From contig CP137684.1 of assembly GCA_037976565.1 (NCBI GenBank), positions 17,418,339 to 17,482,338 of the forward strand: a stretch of 64,000 bases of DNA, given 5' to 3'. Every line of letters starts with the position of its first letter. The stretch's first letter is position 1. The notes beneath the pieces were generated by a model. It ran no database searches. It worked only from the letters and a program-made list of their open reading frames with translations, and was not told the DNA's origin. Made by a program: the position numbers and the translations under genes. Source of the DNA: Mesocentrotus franciscanus. Its lineage: Eukaryota; Echinodermata; Echinoidea; Camarodonta; Strongylocentrotidae. Shown here piece by piece: positions 55,317-64,000 of this stretch.

Positions 55317-56064
55317 CCCTAATAAGGCCGGGGGCCATCATGGCCCCCTCCGCCATTTTCTGATTGTTCGAACGCATACGGATGACGCCCGCCGCTTCAT
55401 GACTTTATTCTTTCGAGTCTTGCGCATCTTTTAAAACAATTTTTTGAAAATCGGACCTACCGTTACAAAGTCACGTGACCTTTTGTCTTTACATGTCGGC
55501 CCGAAAATCGCTCATTTTCGTGATTTGTGTACAAAACATATGGAAATATCATTTTTCCTAAAAGAGATAAAACATTGGTTATTTGGTCTTGTTTAAAGTT
55601 TAGGTGTTTGTTTTGGGGTCCAAATAGTTAAATTATAGTTAGAAATGAAATAAAACAACAAAAACAATAAAATACATAAGTTAAAAAAACAATGAAATAC
55701 ATAAGAAATTATCAAAACAAGAGATAACATAAGAAATAACCTAGCTTTCCAAATTTTTTTCTTCGTATTATTATTCCGAATGGTCTAACAAATATATGTA
55801 GTGGAAAAGAAAGCTTAAATATGAAGAATATATGATTTATGGGTAAAAATATGAATTTTTGACCTTATTTGCATAATTTACCATAAATATGCAAATGAGT
55901 AATTTTTCAAAAAATGAAATTGCTATATTATTCTATACACTTCACTTGACATGCATGCAAATTTTCGCGGCGATCGGCCGTTTCACGGCCGAGATCTTAA
56001 GGGGGGGCCATAGTGGCCCCCCCCCGGCCGTATAAAGAACTCAAATAGCCCGGCCTTATTAGGG
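55317..56064. mobile_element. TTAA-site element, CCCTAATAAGGCC ends, copy 2
   Basis: TTAA at 55313-55316 and 56065-56068, TIRs CCCTAATAAGGCC. Opposite orientation to 19906-20594 and slightly longer through an added ~50-bp block near 55690-55750. It carries GGCCCCC.CGGCC hairpins at both ends. It interrupts the endonuclease frame right after NARSL. Confidence 0.9.
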
Positions 56065-56066
56065 TT

Positions 56067-57451
56067 AAGAAGAAGATGCACATGGTGTCAGACTTCGTAA
56101 GTACACAACATGTGGATATCTTGGCACTCACTGAAACATGGCTCACAGGAGATGAACGTGGTGGCCGGGTCTTGTCCGATTTCTCCAATGACCTCCCATC
56201 TCATGAGTTAATTAGCTCACCGAGAAGGAATAGATCAGGTGGTGGCGTTGGTGTATGCCTACATCGAAGCTTCAAAGTTCTTGGAAAGGACTTGAACTCT
56301 TGAATCCTTTGAATATCTTAACATTCTCATTTCAGCTGACCGTCAAAAGCCTCTTCGCTTGGTGGTAATCTACAGACCACAGAGAACTATTGATCGACGA
56401 TCAACATCTTCCATCTTTCTTGATGAATTCGCTACCTTTCTTGAAGGATTGGCATCTGAACGCAACCATCTTGTGATATGTGGTGACTTTAATTTTCATG
56501 TCAACGATGATAAAGATCGAGAGGCTATGTTGTTTCTGGACTTGATTTCGTCAGCCAACTTGATCCAGCACGTTAACTTTCCCACCCATCAAAAGGGCCA
56601 TACGTTGGACTTAATTCTTACAAGAGCGTCGGATGATGTGATTTCTAATGTTCACTCATCACAATTTCTTCCTTCAGACCACTCATCTGTCGGCTGCCAA
56701 CTTAACATCAAGAAGCCGGATCCTATGAAAATTGACATCAGTTTTCGCAAACTGAAGGACATTGACATCCAAGCTTTCCGTGAGGATATTCTAGAGTCTG
56801 AACTTTATAGATCACCTGCTTCTGGTCTTGACCAGCAAGCTGTTCAATATATTAACAGGGTACTTCAAGCTCTACTTGATAAGCATGCCCCTCTGATTAC
56901 TAGATGTGTAACTGCAAGGCCTCACTCTCGATGGTTTACCGATGATCTCCGTAAGAGTAAGCAGAGGGTAAGACAACTTGAGAGAAAATATCGTCTCCAG
57001 AGCCGAAATTGACCGCCAAATCCTGAAGGATGAATGTCGTCTCTACAGCAACCGACTTGCCATGGCTGAAAAGGAGTATTACTCTGAACAACTTGATGAA
57101 TGTGATACCCATCAACTCTTTCAAAGAGTTGATCGTTTGTCTTCTACCTCCACAAGGATGGTCCTCCCGTCAGATGATGACCCTCGTCTATCTCTTGCCG
57201 ATCGTTTCTGTAATTTCTTCAGCACCAAGATTGATGTCCTTGTCAGGTCTCTCGAGAGTCTACCTTCAAGTAATCTAGCCCATATCAGTTTTCAAGCACT
57301 CTGCAATGTTTTGATGCCTTTTCTCCAATATCACAGGGCCAAGTTTGTGGACTGATCCTAAAGTCTCGTTCAACTTCCACCCGACTCGACCCAATCCCTA
57401 CTTGGCTACTAAAGAAATGCATTAATGAGTTAACCCCGGTTATAACAGGCC
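56067..57451 (+). pseudogene. retrotransposon endonuclease and linker, frameshifted
   Basis: Downstream of the TTAA element the frame reads VDILALTETWL (catalytic Glu region), then GGGVGVCLHRSF. A shift near 56300 leads to VVIYRPQ, LVICGDFNFHVNDD (Asp/Asn site), HTLDLILTR and LPSDHSSV (SDH motif). Linker follows: RWFTDDLRKSKQRVRQLERK. A shift near 57008 gives LYSNRLAMAEKEYYSEQL and FFSTKIDVL. Another near 57315 gives LDPIPTWLLKKCINELTPVITG up to the second insertion. Confidence 0.85.
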
Positions 57452-58635
57452 CAGCGGAGCACCCCAATTAGCATATCATTAACGGCCCGTTCTATTTGAA
57501 TAACCAACGGACATCTACGTGAATCCGAACATGTGTTTGCTAGAATGTTAAATCTTAAAATTCGCGTTGCGCCTTTATTACTGCCAATATCGCTATGAAA
57601 CTTTCCATACTAACTACAATTATTATGAACTTGATATCAGTGAAATAAATATGAAATTCCATGGAATAAAACTCGAGATATGAGCTTCACCCCTCGATAA
57701 ACACGCCGTCTATTTTTTTCTGACTCTCCCCTATCCAGCAATGCAGGAAGTAGAGACTTAGTATGAATGTTCATGAGGGTTGAATCCATACATGGGCGAA
57801 ATTTTCGCTTGGCCGATGGAGTATTTTTATAGTTATAAGTTCTGTTTCATGGGGCTTCAGGGACTTTTAGATTTGCACGATGAGAACGTGGACTGCTGCG
57901 TGGACATCCTTTTAAGGCAATGTGACGTCCTTTAAGGCACTGTCGAGCGCACTGGCAGTCTGCCCGGCAGTGCCTTAAAAGGACGTAACATTGCCTTAAA
58001 AGGATGTCCACGCAGCAGGTGCACGTCGTCGTGCAAATCTAAGAGTCCCTATTCTCTGCGCATGCGTCTTCGGGCTCAGTGCATTCGGCCGGCAACACAT
58101 GTATAACCCAGGCACACGCGAGGTTTCCCTGACATAACATACATTTGAATGAATAGGACTGGTCATAACATATTGCGCACACGAAGGCTTGTTTTTGTTC
58201 GATGAGATTCGGACGTTGGGGTATGTTTTCTCTGACTCTACCCTATCCAGCAACTATAAAAAGAGATATTTCAGAAGGATTGAGATTATTAAATTTCTTT
58301 TCTGTTCATATGAGGCAATTCTTGGCGGTCTCGAAAAAATGGTGAATTTTACGGTGATTTCGTATCTCATTTTTTCGTTTTTTTTCGTCAAAATTATCCC
58401 TTAAATTTCACATTTTCGGTGCATCAGTAACTTTTGTTATACACATGAGTGTCTTGCACATTTTTAAATAATCGATTTAGTAGCTTTGATTGCTGATATT
58501 CATCAAATTAATGAAGAATTTGCCTTCGAAATTTGTTTACTTTTTTTCGCATCAATCGGTACACAATTGTTTATTTTATGCAAATGATGTTTACTGGACG
58601 AGAGTCGATCGCTCGGTAATTGGGGTGCTCCGCTG
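57452..58635. mobile_element. 1.18-kb TIR element in the RT frame
   Basis: Perfect 19-bp ends CAGCGGAGCACCCCAATTA and complement. GGCC on the left and CGCC on the right may be a 4-bp target duplication with one change. The interior has a ~180-bp palindrome (57869-58048: GGACTTTTAGATTTGCACG...GTCCACGCAGCA) and a direct pair CTGACTCT.CCCTATCCAGCA at 57719 and 58230. No transposase. Superfamily unknown. Confidence 0.85.
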
Positions 58636-60073
58636 CGCCTGATAACATCTATTGTGAATGCTTCAATCACCAATGGTCATTTCCCTGATTCTCTCAAACA
58701 TGCTCATGTGACTCCACTCTTGAAGTCCACGAAGCTGAGTCCTGATGATCTAAAGAGCTACAGGCCTGTATCTAATCTTCAGTTCTTGGGAAAGACTGTA
58801 GAGAGAGTCGTGTTAAAACAAATCCAGGAGTATTTGTCCGAGCATAACCTATATTCTGAGATGCAATCAGGATACTGGCCACATCATAGTTGTGAAACTG
58901 CCCTGCTAAAAGTTTCAAATGACATTCTACTTTCCCTGGATAAAGGCGATGAAGCGATTCTGTTGCTGTTGGACTATTCTGCAGCCTTTGACACCGTGAG
59001 TCATGATGCCCTTCTAAGCCGTTTGCATGATAGATTTGGACTCAAAGACACAGCCTTGGAATGGTTTCGATCCTACCTCACTAACAGAACTCAGTCTGTT
59101 TTTGTTAGCGACTGTGAGTCACATGTCAGCTCTTCGAACTTCGGAGTACCCCAAGGATCTGTTATTGGTCCGTTAGCATTTACACTTTTCTCGTCTCCAT
59201 TAGAGGATGTCATTAAACACCATGCCATATCGTGTATGACTTATGCAGACGACACTCAAATTTACCTCGTGCTAAAGAAGGATCACCATGCTGTTGCTCT
59301 ACAAAGACTCAGTGCATGTTTTACAGACATTAAGAATTGGTCCATACAGAATGGATTGAAATTAAATGAAAATAAGACGGAGTGTATACACTTTGTTAGC
59401 AGACATAGGACTTGTAGTCCGATTGATGATGTATGTCTTGATGGTACTGACATAGAATGTTCTACAGGTGCTAGAAACCTTGGGGTCACATTTGATAATA
59501 ATCTATCTCTGAAGACTCATGTGAACAATGTATGCAGATCTGCCTCATTTGCGTTGCATAAAATCGGTAGCATCCGTCAGTTTCTTACAAAAGACCACCC
59601 AGAGACTTGTTCAGTCACTGGTCATGTCTCGTATTGACTTTTGCAACAGTCTTCTGTATGGTCTTCCTGATGCACAAATTAACAAATTGCAGAGAGTACA
59701 AAATTCAGCTGCTAGACTTATTGCAAAGTGTCGTTTACGTGAGTCCATCACTCCACTGTTGAGGGAGCTTCACATGCTAAGAGTCCGGGAACGAATTGAT
59801 TTTAAGATCCTCTTGCTGACTTTCCAATGTTTGACAAAAACAGCTCCAGTCTACCTTCAAAGGCTGATATCAGAATACTTACCCTCCCGCAACCTGCGCT
59901 CAAACAACAAATCACTCTTAATAGTTCCTTCCACCAATACCCAGTCTTATGGTTCCCGAACTTTTTATGCAGCATCCCCTCAACTCTGGAACAATTTACC
60001 TCAATGTATAAAACAAGCAGATTCAACAGACAAATTCAAATCCATGTTAAAAACATACTTTTTTGTTAAATAG
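58636..60073 (+). pseudogene. CR1/L2-like reverse transcriptase, one late frameshift
   Basis: Begins LITSIVNASITNGHFPDSLK (direct continuation of the linker). Then KSYRPVSNLQFLGKTVER, motif A (LLLDYSAAFDTVSHDALL), NFGVPQGSVIGPLAFTLF, the catalytic YADD (MTYADDTQIYL), WSIQNGLKLNENKTE and RNLGVTFDNNLSL. A shift near 59590 leads to SRIDFCNSLLYGLPDAQINK, VQNSAARLI, RIDFKILLLTFQCL, YGSRTFYAASPQLWNNLP and the stop at 60071. Apart from that shift this is the best-kept part of the element. Confidence 0.88.
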
Positions 60074-60244
60074 CCTTTTTCATTTGCATATGCAGCCCCC
60101 TCGATTGTCCACTATCTATTGTATAACTTAATATTTGGCTGTAATTCCTTCTCTTTCTATTTTTCTTAAGCGCTTAGAGACATATTTTGTGATAAGCGCT
60201 ATACAAATGTTGTTAATTATTATTATTATTTATTCGAAATCACA

Positions 60245-60560
60245 GAAATGCTTCTTCTCCTTCATTTCTCGACCGATTTTGATTTGGTTTGCTTTATCTG
60301 GTAGAGCTTACTTTGGTACACTAACCTTCTACACAGAATTTTAAAATTGGTCTCCATTAATTAATTATGGTAATTTATGCAAATTTATTCCAAAAATAAC
60401 AAAAATTGCTTCTTCTCCCTCATTTCTTGACCGATTTTGATTTGGTTTACTTTATCTGGTAGAGCTTACTTTGGTTCACTAATCTTCTACACAGAATTTT
60501 AAAATTGTTCTCCATTAATTAATTGTGGTAATTTATGCAAATTCAATCTTGTACATCTTT
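60245..60560 (+). repeat. continuation of the ~120-bp repeat units
   Basis: Two further units (TCTCGACCGATTTTGATTTGG... and TTCTTGACCGATTTTGATTT...), each ending TCTCCATTAATTAATT.TGGTAATTTATGCAAAT. This is the partner of 54240-54480, showing the retrotransposon is inserted in the array. TCTTTCGGATGG.GACGTTAAA follows at about 60557. Confidence 0.75.
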
Positions 60561-61861
60561 CGGATGGTGACGTTAAAGGTCGGTCCCCAGACGTAAATAA
60601 TCATATCTGATTGATACATGTCTGTGAAAAACCCAATCACACACACATAAATGAAATTATGTCCCTTCCAGGGCATCAAATTTTTATTTTTTGACCAGTT
60701 CAAAAGTGTACCAGATAAAATTTACGATATTTGTTATTGCGAGATGCGGATGAGCGCTACGTCATTGACGTTCTGGTTCAATTTACTTGAGCACTTTTGG
60801 AGCTTTTGAGAGCTACAGTATGTCGCTCCCTGCTACCATGTATTTTTTTCACTGCAGCCATGGTGCATTAGTTAAATCATTGAATATAATAAGGATTGCA
60901 ATTCTGCCATATGGCTGTAATATTGATTACAAACAATGATTAATATTGCATGTACACATTATCACATTTGTACACCATATGTCCCATTTCTTCTCTTTCT
61001 CACATTACTCCTCTTTCTCACATTACTCAACTTGTACATGTTGTACAGGTAGAAATATCATCTGCTAAAGAGTCAGAAGGGAGTTAATTTGGTTTTAAAG
61101 ACCCTGTCCGAAGTGAAAAATGACATAGATGAATTATATATCAAACGAAGGCTGACAAGCCATAGATTACAAAAATGTCAATTATATTCTACTTTAGGGT
61201 CTGTCAGACGAGTAACAGCTCTCTGAAAACTCGAAATCTAAAGCTGTGAAAATCGGGAGTTGTTCACCTAAAAACTAGCTATCGAATTGATGACATCACC
61301 GTATGTGGAGTACGCATATTCACAATGACTTTGCATTATTTAAGCACGGCTCATCGCCTCAGCTATATAGGCGAGCACATATGGTGTCGTCACTGTAACT
61401 GCTGCAAATTTGACCCCTGTTGACCTGTAATTTGGAGAGGTGCGGAAAAAAGGGTTTTAATTCGCTTTTGTGCAATACTGAAAGGGAAAATATTTTGAAT
61501 TCCTTTATATTTGTATTCTATGTTCATTCAGCTTTCTATTGATAATTTTCATGGATAGGGTCTTTAAAGTTATGAGTAAATGCCCTTTGGCTCCATGCTC
61601 CACACTTCTTACCATTGATTCTATCTATCTCCTTATTTTCTCCTCTGTTTTCATCTCTTGTTGCTTGCTTTCTCTCATTCTTCCTCGTTCTCATCTCCTT
61701 CTCACATCACGTGGTCTTCTTTTTCTCTTCCTCCCTCCATTTATTCTCTCTCCCCCTTCTTGTACTTTTAGCTATGTTCTATTACTCTCTCCACAAAGAT
61801 TCATCAAAATCTTTTAATTTTATTTTGTTAATCCACCTTTCCTAATTGTACATGTATCCAG
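60561..61861. other. no gene; pyrimidine-rich tract
   Basis: No exon of the transporter recognised. 61615-61800 is CT-rich (CTCTCTCCCCC runs). The open frames there are Leu/Ser/Phe-rich composition artefacts. Confidence 0.4.
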
Positions 61862-62175
61862 AGGCGTATCCGGACACCTACCCCCTGGACATCCACCCTG
61901 GATAACCACCCCTAGGATAACCACCCTAGGACAACTACCCCCCAGACAACTACCCCCCAGGACAACCACCCTCCAGGACAACTACCCTCGGACAACTACC
62001 CCTCCCCCAGACAACTACCCCCTGGACAACTACCCCTTGGACAACTACCCCTTGGACAACTACCCCCTAGGATAGTTGTCCTAGAGGATGGTTGTCGTAG
62101 GGGGTAGTTGTCCTAGAGGGTGGTTATCCTACGGGTGGTTATCCTGGGGGCGGTTGTCCAGGGGGTAGGTGTCCT
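61862..62175. mobile_element. foldback of GGACAACTACCCCCT minisatellite
   Basis: Left arm (61870-62080): units GGACAACTACCCCC(C/T)(A/T), with terminal GGACACCTACCCCCTGGACA. Right arm (62080-62173): the same inverted, GGATAGTTGTCC...GGGGGTAGGTGTCC. The two arms meet at CCCCTAGGATAGTTGTCCTAG. Same design as 43377-45280 with a different unit. Confidence 0.8.
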
Positions 62176-62289
62176 ACTGTAGAACCATCCAGTGGTACAT
62201 GTATGTACATGTATGAGACATGTGCATTGTTACAATTGCTACACGTCAGTTTCCTACATTAATCTCATTCCTAAATTCAGCTCTAGACC

Positions 62290-62375
62290 CAACACTACAC
62301 CTAACCCTAACCCCATCCCTAACCCTAACCCTAACCCTAACCCTATCTCTATTCCTAACCCTAAACCTACATGTA
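62290..62375 (+). repeat. interstitial telomere-like (CCCTAA)n
   Basis: About ten CCTAAC / CCCTAA units, several perfect in a row at 62319-62345, with diverged units on both sides. The open frame PNPNPIPNPNPNP is the repeat translated. Confidence 0.85.
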
Positions 62376-62394
62376 ACCTAAATAGCACTCGGTG

Positions 62395-62575
62395 TATTCA
62401 AGGAATAAATACTACATGTACCAGTTACCCACTTACTACACCTGGGTTGAGTGAGGCACATGTAGAATAATGTCTTGCCAAAGGACGTCAATGGTGTGCC
62501 CGGGAATTGAACCCCGTACCATGTGGTTAACGGTCCATAGACTTAATTATCCGCTAGTCCACAACAAATCTACCG
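62395..62575 (-). repeat. SINE-like repeat, copy B
   Basis: Best kept of the three copies. On the minus strand: GGACTAGCGGATAATTAAGT, TTAACCACATGGTACGGGGT, TCAATTCCCGGGCACACC (tRNA B-box-like GGTTCAATTCC), then CCTTTGGCAAGACATTA and ACCCAGGTGTAGTAAGTGGG, ending with ATTTATTCCTTGAATAC. Matches 1570-1815. Confidence 0.6.
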
Positions 62576-63924
62576 TGGATATTCATAACAGGGATCCTAA
62601 ATAATTACATACATGTATGCGCATGGGCCAGCTCTCCAAATCCGAAATAGTGCAAGTCTCTATACAGAGTAATTAAAGATACTATGTCCCTTTTGCAGCC
62701 AACATCAAATGCTGTAGAACTTTTGCAGGAATTATGAATATGTCATGTATGTCCTATCTGTGAAATTTAAATGTTAGCAGTGTCCTAATATTCAAATTAT
62801 GCAAGGAAACCGTTTACTTGCTAGACTTCACTGTCAGACACTATTGAGTGACTGACTGGCTTTTTCATCTTTGGTAATAACATACATAAAATGAGCTGTA
62901 AAGGGTACATGAGCATTTGTCTACATCAATAACCCACTTCTTGTAATGGCCAAAATTAAACTGATTGAATCTTTGCGCAGCATAAAACGTACGACCATTC
63001 GGTACAATGGTCTGAAAAATCAGACTATTACTTACTGGCTCTATAGCTCCTAAGTCGATTCGACAACTAATAGTCGTTATTTTCCCACTTAAAGACATTT
63101 TCAAGCCCCCTTTTTGAAGGGAAGTTCTAAATTAGTATTGTCTTTCAAATGCCGTTGGAATTTAACCTTTTCATTTTTTTGGCCTGCAAATGGGACATAG
63201 TACTTTTAAGCTAGTGTTCAAGGTATATCAATATAACTATCCGTCTCTAGTAGTCAAACGATTATGAGAGCAATAACACCTTGTCTTCTCTTTTTTTTCT
63301 TTTAACTTCAACTTTGCTTGCCCTTCCCTTATACTTCCATCACCTCACTGTGGCTTATCAACATCTTTCGGTCCATCTCTTCCTCGTATTCTCTCTTCAT
63401 TTCTTCCTACCCATACATACCCCTTGTTTCCATTATCCTCTTTGCTTTCTGTCCACTTTGGTTCATCAGAATCTACAGTTAACAACTAAATTATCATACC
63501 CTTACCAAGTTTTTGTAATTTTTGTTAAGTATGTGAAAAATTGATTTGTCCTGATTTATGTTTCTTGAGCATATTAAAGTTTACATCAACAAAGGCCCTA
63601 ATTCAACCAGGCCACCTTTCATTCTTGAGTTACAACCCCCCCCCTAAAAAAACAAAAACAACAACACATCAAACTTTATACAAGGGGTATGAATAATTCT
63701 ATTGTTAATATTTGACTTTTTTTAGTGCTATCAAGAGAGTAATGACACTCCTTATTCTTTTCCTCTCTTTCACCCTTTCCCTCGATCTTCCTTTCTCCCT
63801 CCTTTGCTTCCTTATTTCTCTCCTACCATCACCCATTTTCCATTAACCTCTACATTGTACACAATGTACAATAGTACACGATACGCTCATCACAAACTAG
63901 CTCGGACGGGCACAAATTATCCCG
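62576..63924. other. no gene recognised
   Basis: AT-rich with CT-rich stretches (63280-63470 and 63740-63850). Short frames are unsupported. A C-run and poly(A) lie at 63637-63665. Confidence 0.4.
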
Positions 63925-63957
63925 CTATTTCCCAAATAGCGGGATATTTTGGAAACA
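63925..63957. repeat. palindrome, start of a repeat cut by the window edge
   Basis: ATCCCGCTATTTCCC pairs with the complement AAATAGCGGGAT. ATATCCCG recurs at the very end (63994-64000), so a longer inverted structure may continue outside. Confidence 0.5.
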
Positions 63958-64000
63958 AGGCCAAGATTTCTTGGGGATATTTTCTCGACCAAATATCCCG

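Larger units (their letters stand above)
54490..60235 (+). mobile_element. CR1/L2-like retrotransposon with 2A-like peptide, split by two DNA elements
   Basis: Order: 5' leader, N-terminal region with 2A-like motif, a YSRAELLDLR and RHRGCKGGRRI block, APE-type endonuclease, linker, RT, and a 3' end with AAGCGCTTAGAGACATATTT, AAGCGCTATACAAATG and an (ATT)n tail. It sits inside the hairpin/microsatellite repeat found at 54134 and 60249. DNA elements interrupt it at 55317-56064 and 57452-58635. At least five frameshifts are visible, so this copy is dead. From memory it resembles the STR elements of sea urchins. Confidence 0.85.

Overview
This is animal nuclear DNA, AT-rich and full of repeats. 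It most likely comes from an echinoderm, probably a sea urchin. Three things point there: a split SLC45-type transporter gene; a CR1/L2-like retrotransposon with a 2A-like peptide near its N terminus, a combination described from sea urchin genomes; and a dense load of short inverted-repeat elements. The species call is inference. I see no bacterial operons, no CRISPR array and no rRNA gene.

Layout. 1-3.9 kb: promoter-like and hairpin repeat modules plus a SINE-like repeat. 3.9-8.3 kb: a decayed retrotransposon tail and a foldback repeat split by a minus-strand non-LTR retrotransposon, itself split by a MITE. 9.5-11.9 kb: a 5'-truncated L1/Tx1-like insertion with a perfect 15-bp target duplication. 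13.3-15.1 kb: a tandem repeat split by an RTE tail, then a minus-strand exon resembling a receptor stalk, membrane segment and duplicated tyrosine-rich tail, broken by frameshifts. 15.1-25.3 kb: many TIR elements, several in TTAA sites, a C2H2 zinc-finger fragment and a tRNA-derived SINE. 25.5-28.8 kb: hAT-like elements with 5-bp target duplications, one holding a satellite array. 28.8-32.1 kb: a nearly full-length dead RTE-type element. 33.8-36.2 kb: large inverted repeats and MITEs. 37.2-41.5 kb: a 4.3-kb TIR transposon with a 3-bp target duplication and a relic Cys/His-motif ORF. 43.4-45.3 kb: a foldback element with arms of 15-bp repeats. 46.97-53.3 kb: two plus-strand exons of an SLC45A3-like transporter, with further exons expected beyond the window. 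54.5-60.2 kb: the 2A-bearing retrotransposon, interrupted by two DNA elements. 60.2-64 kb: simple repeats, a second foldback and telomere-like repeats.

The only clearly intact host gene is the transporter. The strongest unexplained signals are: (a) six short modules with a CCAAT box exactly 33 bp before a TATA box, on both strands, four of them also with an E-box-like motif about 18-19 bp further upstream, two opening directly onto long hairpins; (b) the 4.3-kb TIR transposon; and (c) the near-perfect inverted repeat at 33.8-34.5 kb. All identity and copy-number statements were made by eye.
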